64,000 nt of DNA from Ampullaceana balthica (lineage: Eukaryota; Mollusca; Gastropoda; Lymnaeidae). Of the stretch, positions 9,926-21,885 are shown piece by piece. The translations under genes and the position numbers were made by a program. Numbering within the stretch: position 1 is the first letter of the stretch; every line of letters starts with the position of its first letter. The notes below the pieces were generated by a model. It made no database searches. It saw nothing but the letters and a program-made list of their open reading frames with translations, and was not told the DNA's origin. Location of the stretch: assembly GCA_944989445.1 (NCBI GenBank), contig CALYLW010000328.1, positions 184,501-248,500 of the forward strand. The letters run 5' to 3'.

Positions 9926-10466
9926 TGTCAGGGGTATGAGAATCACTGAGTGATTGCTTGTTGACTGGAGTGAACACTTTTCATGAATATATAGTTGAGT
10001 GAACTCCTGGTCACACGGGTGTGTGACCAGAGGACACGCCAGGGTCAGTTGAGACCAGTTTTGGGGTTTAAAAGGGACGAGTTGAGTCGAGACGAGAGGG
10101 CGCAGGTTGTGAGAGTCAGACCGGTCGGGGCAGACCGGGTAGCTGCAGAGTTGCAGTAACACAGAGTTGAGGTTTAACGTCGCCCAGAAGCGGTCGGGTT
10201 GGACCGAGGGGACTTAGACACTGTGTTTCAAGAGGACTTGAGCAGGAGCCCAGGAGCAGTCGGGTCGGACCGAGGGCCTGGTCGTGAAGAAACTATAATG
10301 TCGGGATGTGTGTACAGCCAGTGGTATAAAGGTGTAATTGCTGTCTAGGCAGGACAGCCAGTTTGTACAGATGTATAGTATAATCAACATTGAATTGTTA
10401 CTTAGACTAGTGTCATCTCTTGACTGTTGTATGTAGCGGAGAGCAAGGATTCCAATCCACATAACA
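9926..10466 (+). repeat. CC-LTR copy 1, 3' LTR
   Basis: It starts TGTCAGGGGTATGAG and ends TCCACATAACA, followed by the second atttc of the TSD. Small substitutions and indels separate it from the 5' LTR, so the insertion is not recent; the amount was not computed. Confidence 0.92.
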
Positions 10467-10471
10467 ATTTC

Positions 10472-10990
10472 CTACTACGACCCGCTACAACTTTGCCGCC
10501 ACCCCGGCAAAGCATACGGGTCTCCATGGTTAGAACCGCCGCAGTGCGGGGGATCATCAAAGACCTACCTAGCGTACAACCCCCATTGGAAGGTTTCCTC
10601 AGAGCTGGCGTCCGCTGCGTTCTTCGCGATTCCTTTTGCTATAATCCGTACATGCACTCTTGGTCCTAAACCGGCACCGCTCAATAGTGTTGCTAGTAAA
10701 TCGATGGGGGCGAAACGGTCGCTTCAGATTTACCCGACCCTCAACGGGTACTTTGGTTTTCGTCATCGATAATGCATTTGAAATGCTTTATCTAAGATCC
10801 GTACATCGACTGTAATCATACGTGACTAGCACCTTACACCTAACATATCGGACTTTTGCATTGCCTGCCGGGAGTTGTCAGTTTCGGGTCGCCGAGTCAC
10901 GGTCAGGTTCGTGCTTCTAGACATTACTCATCCGTCGAGCCCCGTAGAGGCAACCACCTCTCTCCCTGAATGAAACTTTTTGATTATATT
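10472..10990. other. Unexplained GC-richer block
   Basis: Directly after the CC-LTR insertion comes about 520 bp that is visibly GC-richer than its neighbours and free of simple repeats. The longest open frame starts inside the LTR (10427-10669) and matches nothing I know. The other side of the insertion (about 5660-5785) is also GC-richer, so both sides may be one older unit split by the element. It could be part of an unrecognised transposon or a non-coding RNA gene. From 10990 to 13640 the DNA is AT-rich; the only structure seen is a ~105-bp near-tandem repeat at about 11245-11395. Confidence 0.3.
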
Positions 10991-11244
10991 TTTGTATTTT
11001 TCTTTGTTACTCTGAAAAGTTTACACTTTTCTGATGGAAAGACTTACTCCAATTAGTTTCCCACATTTTCTTTTCCTTTTAAATTATTTTTTTCTTAATT
11101 GTAATTCAAATACATATATAAATAAAATAATAGTCCAAGTCACTGGCTCACTGGCTCACTGGATAGATGTGGAACGCTGAGAAGCGATGTAAAACAGTCT
11201 ATAAAAGTTAAAAAATCGTGTGGTGAAACTGATGATTAGCACAG

Positions 11245-11395
11245 TAAAAAAATATTATATGACGTCATTGTTTGATCTTATATTTTAAAATAGAAGGTGC
11301 GCATCGGTGCGCAAAATGATTATACATTAAAAACGCGCTGTAAAAAAATTATTATATGACGTCATTGTTTTAGCTCATATTTTAATTGTGGAAAA
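11245..11395. repeat. Tandem pair containing atatgacgtcattgtttt
   Basis: The phrase gtaaaaaaa(t)tattatatgacgtcattg followed by ttatattttaa or tcatattttaa occurs twice, about 104 bp apart. Between them lies ggtgcgcatcggtgcgca. Non-coding. The gacgtca core is a CRE-like hexamer pair, but nothing else suggests regulation. Confidence 0.55.
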
Positions 11396-13639
11396 GGTAA
11401 CAATGTTAAAGAGTTTTTGATGATGGTTAATTATTCTATATTGTTGTGATTCAATAGTTTAATAGAGTATACAATATTCATCAATTAACCAAACTTTTGA
11501 TCCTGTTCAGATGTTGTTAGGTAAATTTTTATATAAGTTAAAAGGAATAAGAGACCTAACACAGTTCATTGTCGAACTCCTGAGTTAATCGATATTGGCG
11601 CTAACTTAGATTCATCAATTCTTATAGTTGCTCTCAACGCAAAAAGACTCTTGGATCCAATGATGTATGGGACTTGAGATTCCAAATTAGTTAAGTTTTT
11701 TTAAGTAAACTAAAATGTTGAATTATAAAATATGCTTTTAAGAAGTTCAGTAATATTGTGTCTATTTAAGTATTAATTTCTAAGCATTTTTGACTGATCA
11801 TCTCTTAATTAATAAATTGCGTTTCACATAATATGTTTTTCCTAATGCCATATTGTTGTGGGCGTTGGATATTAGGTTTCTCACTATATATGATGGTTAT
11901 AAATTCTAACATATATTATGTGTTCTAGTAATTTAAATTGATACTCTTAAGTTATACAGGATTATAATTACAAGGGTCTACTTTATCACATTTTTTAAAG
12001 ATAAGGTGCCGGATACTTTAGATAATGTCCGATCCTAGGACACTTTACCATCATTTAGAGATTTTTGCTTTTTTACTACAATGATTGAGGTTAGTTCATA
12101 TTTAATTTCACTTAAGACTTTTGCAGACAATTTATCTGAGCTATTAATTAATATTTTAAATATTCTTTATTCATTTATTTTAGTGTGACATTTCCTTAAT
12201 TAACGAAAGTCTAATCTTTCACTCACTTATCACTTTTTCATAAACTATTATATTTCTGTAAGTTTTTGAATAAATAAATAAATATGAAATTAACTAGAAA
12301 AATATATATCCTAATATACAGAAAGAAATGTTTGAAAAAAGGAGTGGGTAGCGATTAAAAAAACAGGAAATGGATGAAAAATTTACATAAAATAATATCT
12401 TATTGGAAAACATAAATAAACAGCGAATTTCATCCCATATTAAAACATCAATATAATAAATATTGGATTTTATGAGTATACATGACTGTTTTAAAAAAGG
12501 GAAAAAACTGAGAACAATATGTATGAAAATATTCTTTAGAATACACAATTCAAAACAGAATATAAACACTTCTTACAAATTTATGATTTCTACATGTAAT
12601 TTCTTTTTTTAATAATACATAAAAAATAATTGTGCCAAACACGATAGAATGAAAGAAATTCTTTGAAATTCTCAACTAAATAAATGTTCACAACGAATAT
12701 TGATTCTTATAACGGTGTACTACTTTTGCCTAGACTGCCTTCATTGTCTTCATTTTGTTATAGTAGTTAGGAATTGGTAGTAAATACTCCATTTCAAAGC
12801 ATTATTTCAAATTCACATTAAACATTAAAAATATATTGTTTAAAATTGATAATCATACTTAAAAACTTGAGATTAAACAACAATTAAAAATGTAATAATA
12901 ACACTTTTTGAAAATTACCTTAAATTTTCACTCAGCTGTGCAATGATTATCTTAGTATTTACTTCCTGGTTGGTAAGGAGCACACAATGATAAGTGTTTC
13001 ATAACACCCTAAACGTTAAAAAGTTGCACTTAGTCTCACATGGGAATTAATAAAGTACTTAATATCTATCTAATATATTCATTTAACTAGAAAAATAGAA
13101 AATATTATATCTTTTAATAAGACTAGCTTATCCGTCTCGAGTTTCGACGATCCAAGGTGAAAGGATATTCAAGGAAGTAAATAAGTTGTAATTTTAAAAA
13201 AACAGAAACAGAAATAATCAGGGTTTAATTTTTGTGTAGTAAAAATTTGCAGCCTTATAGCAATTCTTAATTAACCAGTGCATTACCCGTCAAAAATGAC
13301 GGAAGTTTTAAAATTAATACATTTTAGCTGAAATCTATTAATTTTGAAAAAAATACACATCAGAATAATAAATAATGTAATACAGAACTTTTATTTAATT
13401 TTAATTGAATCATTTATTATCATATTGAACAATTTTATGCTGATCGTTCGAAAAGTGTTATTTTTGGTGCAGTAATTTGGTGCGCTGATTTCTAAAATTA
13501 GTGGCGTCACAGACACACAGACATAACAGACGTGACAGAGATTGCAAATTATGTATATTGATGGTATCTTTTTTTTTGTAGAGACTAATAACTTTATGAC
13601 AAAAAAAATATATCAAAAATTAGGTTAAAAGTCATCGCA

Positions 13640-14322
13640 TGTGGTTCATTAAAGATTATTTGTTATTCCATCATCAGTGACGCTACAGCCCTTGTAGAGC
13701 CCTGGCCTGCTCCACCACATCCTTCCATTCGGATCGATCGATGGATTGCCTTCTCCATGACCAAACCCCCAGCTGTTGTATATAGGTCCGTTTTCCACAT
13801 CATCGATCCACCTCAGTCTTGGGTGACCAGTGAGTCGTCTGCCCCCTGGTTTCTGCTTGTAAAAAATTGTTGGTGCTCTACACTCTGGCATCCTTTCAAC
13901 ATGTCCTGCCCAGGGTAGACTTTCTTTTTAATACTTATGACTATGGGCGGGTCTTTGTACAGATGGTATAGCTCTTGGTTTGTACGAATTCTCCAGATAT
14001 CATTTTCTATAACAGGGTATAATATTTTCCCGAAGATTTTCCTCTCCCAAGTGGTGAGCAGGTTCTCTGTCTTTCTGGTCAGGTTCCAAGTCTCACTAGC
14101 GTACGTAACTACTAGCCTTCTGATCGCTGTGTATATTATTTTATTTGTTTCCCTTGAGAGGTTTTTGCTTCTTAGAATTTTTTGTAGGCTAAATTAGGAG
14201 CGTTTGCCTGCTGTTAACCTTTCTTTTATTTCTTTTATTATCATCAGCATGGGTGTTTCGTGACATAATCATATATTTTGTTTTCGGTTCGTTTATAACA
14301 AGACCAGCTTCGGCAGAGAGGC
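13640..14322 (-). pseudogene. LINE-X, 3' portion of the reverse-transcriptase gene
   Basis: On the minus strand the frames read, in order, GLVINEPKTKYMIMSRN, KILRSKNLSRETNKIIY, TYASETWNLTRKTE, WERKIFGKILYPVIEN, WAGHVERMPE and GGRRLTGHPRLRWIDDVEN. These are the thumb and C-terminal phrases of a common animal APE-type LINE. Frame changes are needed near 13900 and 14200. The gene continues on the far side of a 15-kb insertion: the upstream residues DDVVLLGRNGND and VKAFKKL are at 29558-29630, and the palm region is at 35547-36085. The exact clade was not determined. Confidence 0.8.
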
Positions 14323-14505
14323 CATCCATAATTGACGTCACGCACCTGAGGGGGGTGGGAGGTCACACTTTTGTGACGATGCGTGACGAGGGGCAGGGAG
14401 GGGGTTGAAGAAATGTGACGTCACATCAAAGGGGTAACTTTAAATAAAACTTCCACTGAAATATTTGGTAACTTACAATTTATTTAATGACTTTTTTTTA
14501 TTAAT
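14323..14505 (+). repeat. Left part of TIR element (GACGTCACGC family)
   Basis: The order of landmarks is the TIR, a G-rich tract, tgtgacgatgcgtgacgagg, gaaatgtgacgtcacatc, aactttaaataaaa, then tttatttaatgac. The same order is found from 57507 onward inside hAT-B. The rest of the element resumes at 29260. About 30 bp (cttacaattt...taatg) are present on both sides of the gap, more than a normal hAT TSD. Confidence 0.65.
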
Positions 14506-15228
14506 CAGTGCTTCTCAAAGTGCCAGTCGGTAGGCCATCAGACGCCTGTTGGCGTAAGTTATCAAGACTTGAAATTTAAATCTCTTTTTAATCCTTAAGT
14601 TTGAGAACCCACAAGAGAACGTATGAAATTGTTACCCTGCGTCGTTTGATGTTGACATCAAAGCATTTGTGATGTAACTGCAGCTCAGTTTGTTTCTCTC
14701 ACGGAAGGAGTCGACGAATAGATCAGACTCGAGGTCCTGTTCAAATGACTCGGGGTTTTGTGGAGCGTCGTTAGCCCTCCCCCCCCCCACACACACAAAA
14801 ATGCAACTGTTGAGATTTACAAGCATGACAAGTGTCTAAAAAATAATCTGAATAGGATTATTTGTAGATATTTTAAGTAACAACGACATGGAGTCTCCTT
14901 TTTTTTGGGGGGGGGGCGTCGGGGAGGTGGGTAATCTATTTGACAGAACTATAAACGTTTTAAGTTTGATATAATTGTTCGATTGGTTTTTGGTCAAACG
15001 GCCATGGCCATTCTAGCGATAATGATAAATGTGCCCATTTAAACTTAATCAACGTATTCATTAACTTTATTGAATGCATCAAATTTTTTAAAATCGCAAT
15101 TCGAAAGGGGCACAAAACAACTTTTCTTCTTAGCTCAGTTTTTAAGGCATTAATTTTAAATATCACAGATAGGTAACTTTATGCAGTCAAGTCATGTGGA
15201 TTAAGATTATTGTCACCCGTGTCAATAT

Positions 15229-15878
15229 TGTGGAGGACCTTGGTTGAAATTGTGGAGGACCTGGGTGGAAATAATTGAGAACCTTGGTTGAACTAATTGA
15301 GAGGGGAGCTGACAGTAGGTAGGCGACGGGGTCGTACCTGTAATGTAATCATGTCCTCAGACAATGACCGGAAACGAAAGTATTCCGCCCCCCCCGACCC
15401 CAGCTACAGAACGTTGAGTGGTAAGAAGGTAGGGGTAGAAGGGGGTGTAGAACAATGTCAACATTGTTAAGACAGGAAAATAATTTTTTAGTGCCTGTGG
15501 ACGAGGCTACAGAATAGGAGATCATTAGGAAATCCCGGGGTTAACTAAGTTGCTAATCATTAGACTTCGGTTATGGAATGACAGACTGATAATTTTATTG
15601 CTCACACTAGGGGGCATTCTCGGGTGTCGGCCGCATGCCTGTGGTTTGAACATAAGGAGAGGATGGTAGGAGACAAGATACATGGACAGACCAGGATGGA
15701 GAATAACCCACCCTAGGGTAAGAGGACAGACCTAGAGAGAGAGAGTCTTAGAGAGAGAGAGAGAGAGAGAGCAAATGTAGTAACCAGAAGTTATACCTAC
15801 TAAAGAAAAGAACTGTTAGCAGTAAAGCTGTCATTGTTTTAAGTATGCGAGAGTCAAGCAGTACGAAGGAGCTTTACA
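15229..15878 (+). repeat. G1 5' LTR
   Basis: It starts TGTGGAGGACC and ends GCTTTACA. It contains a GA microsatellite near 15733-15772 and the phrase gtcaagcagtacgaagg near its end, also present in the 3' LTR and in the solo LTR. A short duplication of 'ttgtggaggacctgg' near its start is absent from the 3' LTR. Confidence 0.9.
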
Positions 15879-15879
15879 A

Positions 15880-15897
15880 TGGTGGCAGCGACGGGAT
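15880..15897 (+). other. G1 primer-binding site
   Basis: TGGTGGCAGCGACGGGAT begins one base after the LTR end. G2 carries TGGTGGCAGCGGTGGGAT at the same place on the other strand, so both elements use the same primer class. Confidence 0.8.
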
Positions 15898-15929
15898 TTT
15901 ACCTTACAAAGTCCCGGAGGAGAAAAGCT

Positions 15930-17965
15930 CTTTCGGCTATAGGATGCACTCTTTCCCAGATTCAGTGGTCGAATCGTGATCAGCAACTGATTGAACGACC
16001 AATTTACAATGCTAGTAAGTCTCTGAATCGAGCAGAGAGACGTTATTGTGGAACCGTCGTGAATTTCTGGCAGTTGTTACATTTGCCAATCAGTTTCGAC
16101 ATTTTCTCTTAGGAAGGTAGTTCATTGTTAGGACTGACCATAGTTCCCTGAGATGGTTACTATCAAACCGTAACCCCACAGATCAAAATGCAAGATGGAT
16201 AGAACTATTGTCACAATTTGATTTCAACATTGAGCATCGTTGTGGAACAAAGCACAACAACGCTGAATTTTTATCTAGATGTGAATAAGAAGGTTGTCTA
16301 TTTTATAACAAAGATGAGATACTACTGGACCTCCCTTGTCATGGCTGTGATCTGTGCACTATGAGATTCAGACAAGTGTACGAATTTAATAAGGGAGAAG
16401 ACATTATTCCAATTTCCACGACTAGTAGCCAGTTGTCCGAGAATGCTGTGAAACTTAATATGGTAACCACCCGCAGCAAGAGACTGGATCAAGTTAACTC
16501 CCCGGCTGTGTCGACGGCAGGTACAACGGGCGACGATAATGGCACACGTGATATGCCCTTCCGTTTCCGTGACAATCGTGAATTACCTGTTACTGATACA
16601 TCCACACCCAATGAGCTGTATGAGAATTAGCCATTGCAGGCGTTTAATACAGGGAATAATACATATCAATTCTTTCAAGGGCTTGATGTATACAAGTAAA
16701 TGCTTAGAAATTTGCAACAAGAAGATACAGATATAAGACCTGTTTTTAAGTGGATTAAAAATAAAACTAAACCAAAAAGAGAGAAGATTAGTGGAGAGTC
16801 ACCGGCAGTTAGAAATCTATAGTTAATCTAGACTTACTTGTCGTTGTGGATAGAGTGTCGTGTAAACGTTTTTTTAATCCCGTCGCAAGTACGAAAATTT
16901 AAAGATTATGCTATAACCAAAGGCTCTAGTAGACACCGTTTTTAGTAAAATGCATTCGTCAGTTTATGCTGGTCATCTGGGCATGAACAAGGTCCTAGAC
17001 AATGTTAGGAAGTACTGCAGTTGATACAAAATGAAAAGATATATTCAAGTGTTCATCACTAACATTTCTACCGTCAGCACATTAAACGTCCTAATGTCAA
17101 CAGTTCAGCAAAGTTACAATCATTCATAACACGATCTGTTTTACAAAGAATGTGTACTGATTTTCTTGGTCCTATGCCTGTGACTGATAAAGGAAACAGA
17201 TACATTCTAGTAGTCGTGGATGCTTTCATCAAATATACGCAATCTATTCACACTTCCAGATTGTTACGCGGCGACTACAGCGTCTACCTTGGTGAATGAA
17301 TTTTTCTCTACTTTCGGCTGCATTCTGATCAAGGGTCCAATTACCAAAGTAAACTGTTTAAGCAAGTCTTAAATACTTAAAATCAACCATACCAGAACCA
17401 TAACTCTTCCCCCCGCCAGCAACGGGCAAGCCGAACGTTTTAACTCCGTGCTGATAAAGATGATACAATCTTTCGTAGAAGACAACCAAAAGGTTTTGGA
17501 TGTCCACCTACCACTGTTAACCAGTGCGTAAAGAGCCCACAAACATCCCATCATGGGATACAGACCTAATTACCTGATGTTTGGGCAGGAACTCTACCAG
17601 CCCATTCACCTTCAACGGGAGCTCCGTTACCTGACGAATGTCTCAATCAGCCCGTGCCGGAGTACGTGTTAAAGTTGGAAAAAAAGTTAGACGAGATTTA
17701 TGCGACAGCCAGGAAACACATGAGAACAGCAGCACAGCGTCAACAAAGAGACCACAACGCAAGAGCTGTAGAACATACATAAAATGTGGAAGATGTTTTA
17801 GTGTATTTAGATTTTACTAAAAAGCTTGGTCGGAACCCTAAATTGAACCCCAATAAATGGTGTGGGCCATTTGTAATCTGTCGAAAAGTTAGCGATGTGT
17901 TATTCGAAATTATTGGAGAAAGAAAATTAAGGCCAAAATAATTCACCACGATCGATTGAAATGCC
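15930..17965 (+). pseudogene. G1 pol remnant: RNase H and integrase
   Basis: RNase H region: CTLSQIQ and then RPIYNASKSLNRAERRYCG near 15990-16045, then RTDHSSLRWLLSN near 16130 and HRCGTKHNNAEFLSRCE near 16230-16285. A linker with VFKWIKNKTKP and GESPAVRN follows (16740-16820). Integrase: zinc-binding start AGHLGMNKVLDNVRKYC near 16970; catalytic core with TDFLGPMPVTDKGN and YILVVVDAF near 17160-17225 (first Asp), HSDQGSNYQSKLF near 17325 (second Asp) and NGQAERFN near 17420 (Glu); C-terminal LNPNKWCGPFVI near 17845-17880, the GPY/F module. At least six frame changes or stops interrupt it. This is Ty3/Gypsy order. The element cannot encode its own enzymes now. Confidence 0.85.
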
Positions 17966-18981
17966 ACCATCATGACCATAATCTTATAGATGTCATTTTA
18001 AAACTTCAAACGGACTGCTGGAAAAACAAATTAATGTGTGTAACTCCAGAGCTTTTCAAAGTCTTCATGGAGAATTAATGTTATTACAGACTAGTTATTT
18101 CTACATCTGTTCAAATGAAACAGAAATAACTCAAAATTTGACATACATTTCAACTGGTTTCCCTTAAACAATTGCCTTTACAAGTTTTCTTTTAAGGTTA
18201 TATATGATACCCTTCATAATATACTTTATTATTCTATATCGATAGTTTATGAATTAAGAATGTGCTCATTGATTTGTAGTTGTATTTTACTATGCATTGA
18301 AATTTAGAAACATTTTTTGTGTTGTTCATCTCTTGTAAGTGAATTATTTAATGTGTTATGAGCAGGTTATGCAGCTTGTGACATGCTTACAATCTGATGA
18401 ATTAAGGTACTTACAATGTCGTAATTGCGTTAGGGTAACATTGCTCTTTGAAACTTTTTTTGAATTATGTTTATGATCAACAAATTTATTTTAAAGAAAT
18501 TTGACCATCATTTCTTATGTTTAAACTGAATATGATAAGCTAAATACATTCCTTAACATATATATGTTTTATAATCATTTGTTTTCCTGCTAAATTGACA
18601 TTACATATTGATTTTTCCTATTTTCCAATTTTTATAACTATGGTTACACTCTAAATGCTAACCTCTTACTGTTCAATATACTTGTTTTAATTAATGATAG
18701 ATGTGAATGAGAGTTGAACTGCTAGGTATCTGACACAAATTGACAAACTGTTTACTACACATGATTTGACAGACGTGTAGAGGTTGACACAGAAGTGCTG
18801 GTGTAGGATACAAATGGTTAGGGAGTTCAGTTGTTGCGGCACACACAAGTTAGCGTCACTGTTAATTCGTATTTGAATAGTGCTGAGGATCTTAGTCACT
18901 CAAGGCCATTTGAAGACAATTAAACATAACGCGTAGTTCTTACAAAATGTCGGAACAACATTGTTTGTAAACATGGTGTAT

Positions 18982-19596
18982 TGTGGAGGACCTGGGTTGA
19001 AATAATTAAGAGGGGAGCTGCCAGTAGGTAGGCGACGGGGTCGTACCTGGAATGTAATCATGATCCCAGACAATGACCGCAAACGAAAGTATTTCTCCCC
19101 CACCCCCAGCTACAGAACGTTGGGTGGTAAGAATGTAGAGGTAGAAGGTGGTGTAGAACAATGTCAGCATTTTTAAGACAGGAAAATAATTTGTTAGTGC
19201 CTGTGGACGAGACTATAGAATGGGAGAGCATTAGGAAATCCCGGGGAAAGCTAAGTTGCTAATCATTAGACTTGGGTTATGGAATTAAAGATTGAGAATT
19301 TTATTGCTCACACTAGGGGGGGGGGCATTCTGGGGTGTTAGCCGCATGCCTGTGGCCGGCAATATAAGGAAAGGGTAGTACGAGAAAAGAGAAATGGATA
19401 TATCAGGATGGAGAATAACCCAACCCAGGGTAAGAGGACAGACCTAGAGAGAGAGAGAGAGAGAGAGTCTTAGAGAGAGAGAGAGAGAGCAAATTTAGTA
19501 ACCAGAAATTATACTTAATAAAGAGAAGAACTGTTAGCATTAAAGCCAACTTTGTTTTAAGTATGCGAGAGTCAAGCAGTACGAAGGCTCTTTACA
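18982..19596 (+). repeat. G1 3' LTR
   Basis: It starts TGTGGAGGACC and ends CTCTTTACA, followed by atat. It contains a longer GA microsatellite (about 19447-19488) than the 5' LTR. No clear polypurine tract precedes it, so the internal 3' end may have changed. Confidence 0.9.
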
Positions 19597-19716
19597 ATAT
19601 ACATGAAAGTAGTGTGGATTTATGTGTCTTCGTATAGAACGTCTTATGAAAGCAACAGGTTCAACAGTGGGAAACTTTTCCAAGCATACATGTACACATG
19701 ACGTATTTTAATATAT

Positions 19717-20316
19717 TGTGGAGAACCTCGGTACTCGTGTGACTAACTCTCTACTTTCACTCACTTAAAACTCAAAGACTCCAAAACGACTTGAACACTT
19801 ATTAATTCTGTTTATTACTTCACTTCTTCAATTATTGCTACTTCTCACTTAACACTAATCTCTCTGTCCAACTGTCTACAAGTCTACACTTTCCCTAGCG
19901 GTCCGTCTCCCAGAGTCTCTTCTCTCGTCCCCTAGCCTGGCTCTCCACCCGTCTCATTAGTGCGTCCCCTCTAATACCCCTTTGACTCCGCCCCTGAAAT
20001 TCCATTGTCCGAAGTCATCTGTCAATCATATAGGGGTGGGTTTGGTTTGATATAACCGCCTCTGTTATATAACCCCCACCACTTAACTACCCCCCACCCA
20101 GACAACCTGCGCGTCTTGTCATCCTACCCCTGGGCAGATTTCACACCTTCACCCAGTCCCGCGGTCGGCTACTCCTTCCATCGCCGAATCTCCTGACAGG
20201 GCCATTTAACACCAGAATACCATTTAACGTCTTCTGGTCAACCTCAGGTGGCCACGGGCAACTTCAAAGGACCAGATGTCTCTTTGAATGCTACTAACTG
20301 CGCGTTAATCTCCACA
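19717..20316 (-). repeat. G2 3' LTR
   Basis: Read on the minus strand it runs from TGTGGAGATTAACGCG to GGTTCTCCACA. It matches the 5' LTR over its length, with small changes in the gtttgatataaccg region. Confidence 0.92.
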
Positions 20317-20330
20317 CAGTTCCCCCGCTT
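20317..20330 (-). other. G2 polypurine tract
   Basis: On the minus strand AAGCGGGGGAACTG lies directly upstream of the 3' LTR, the expected plus-strand primer position. Confidence 0.7.
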
Positions 20331-21885
20331 ATAAAAACATGTCGTCTTCGACATTACGTAACATCTCGGCATATGTTTGTCTTAAGTTGGCTTTGAGTGA
20401 CTAAGACCCTCTGGCAAAACAATTCAAAACAAATACACAGAGACGTTCTTGTGTTTCCCGCAACACCACATTCCTCTCCAACAATCCTAAAATTACTCCC
20501 TGACCTCTGAGTCTGATCTGTGTCAAACCTTCAAACCTCTAATCGTCGTGTCAGTCAAGTCTCGTTGTTAACATTGTCAATGCAATCAAACATCATTGAA
20601 ATCAACATTTTAAAACATAGGCACGGAAAAAAACACACAATTGATGAAAATGTCATACACCTTTCAAAAATACATTCACATTTTACAAATAATGCATGAA
20701 ACACATAATTGAAAAAAAATACAGAAGAGTCACAAACAAGTTCAAAATCATCATTTTCCTACAACCATCAATTCATGATGAAATTAAACCCACATTGGAA
20801 AATTCAGATAATAGCATCTGACAAACAACAGAAACATAGTCATTTCAGCATAATAATCAAGAAATAACAATAGACAACCAAGCAAACAGTCATTTCATTA
20901 TCATGGGTTAAAGGCATAAGAAAAACCAAGCACAAATAGTCATTTTATCATTATCATTGCTTATGTACTAGCATTACACAAACAAAAACACAATTATTCA
21001 ATTCATCATCATCAAATAATTGCATAAGACAGCAAAACATATTCAATCAATTCATATGTCTCAAAATACCAGTAACAGCACTACACAACAAAAAAATAAT
21101 CATAAAGTCATTCTCAAAACCAGGCAACCCGCCTTAGTTTGACCGAAGCGTATAACCATCGCTACATTGACCCATAGAAAATCATAGAAATTATTAAATG
21201 AGACATAAAATGCACTGCTAATGTAAAAGGAAAACAACAAGGAAAAATAAACACATGTGTTAAAGAATGAATTACATAAAACATTAGTCAATCAAAATAC
21301 GGTAGCACATCCTAGTCATCATTCAAATAAAGAAATTCATACATCAACAATCATAATTCATAAAACAGTCCCCCAGAGCAGTGCTACCAAAAGCGCAATT
21401 CCATCAAGTTGTACCACATGACTTCATCAGCAGAAGTGCATCTATTTCAATGATTCAATCTGCTAATTATACCTTTAAGACAGACACAAAATTGAACAAA
21501 AAATGTTTCAAATTGGTAAAACCATCAGCAGATTGTAAGCATGTTACCGCTGCCTAGCCTGCTCATAAAACATAAATTATTTACACACAAGAATGACCCA
21601 AAAATTGTTTCTATTTGTACACCCATACTTCATTAGCAGCTTGTAATCATCAACCTGCTCATAATACATTTATAAATTGACATACACAAAATCAGCAAAA
21701 AAATGTGATCCCATCTGTACCACCTTAATTCATCATAGTGTATCCAACGATTGACACGCAACAAAAATGAACAATAACATGTTTAAACCCAACATGTTAC
21801 AATGTTACACATAAGAACAGAATGACATTTAGAAAAATATCTGTACACACACCAAAAAAAAATCAATTTCAACATAACTTTTAAC

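Larger units (their letters stand above)
5786..10466 (+). mobile_element. CC-LTR retrotransposon copy 1 (decayed, non-autonomous)
   Basis: A complete LTR element bounded by a 5-bp TSD, atttc, at 5781-5785 and 10467-10471. The order is 5' LTR, primer-binding site, leader with conserved coding-like phrases, a broken coiled-coil reading frame, a short second frame starting MFLLIV, AT-rich tail, polypurine tract and 3' LTR. The interior is about 3.6 kb against about 4.95 kb in the second copy at 29631-35546. No reverse transcriptase, protease, RNase H or integrase motif was found in any frame. It is therefore inferred to be non-autonomous. The coding part has many stops and an internal deletion, so this is the older or more damaged copy. 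Confidence 0.9.
15229..19596 (+). mobile_element. Gypsy element G1 (internally deleted)
   Basis: LTRs of about 650 and 615 bp flank a pol remnant. The 4-bp TSD atat is seen at 15225-15228 and 19597-19600. Primer site TGGTGGCAGCGACGGGAT follows the 5' LTR. Gag, protease and most of reverse transcriptase are missing: shortly after the primer site the sequence enters the RNase H region of pol. Integrase follows. After the integrase end (about 17965-18980) the interior is AT-rich with no coding seen. A solo LTR of the same family lies at 53418-54021. Confidence 0.9.

Noticed and set aside
13271..13306. Possible second piggyBac end (TTAA followed by CCAGTGCATTACCC and a CCGTCAAAAATGACGG hairpin)
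   Set aside because: No transposase fragment or matching second end nearby; recorded only as a small hairpin.
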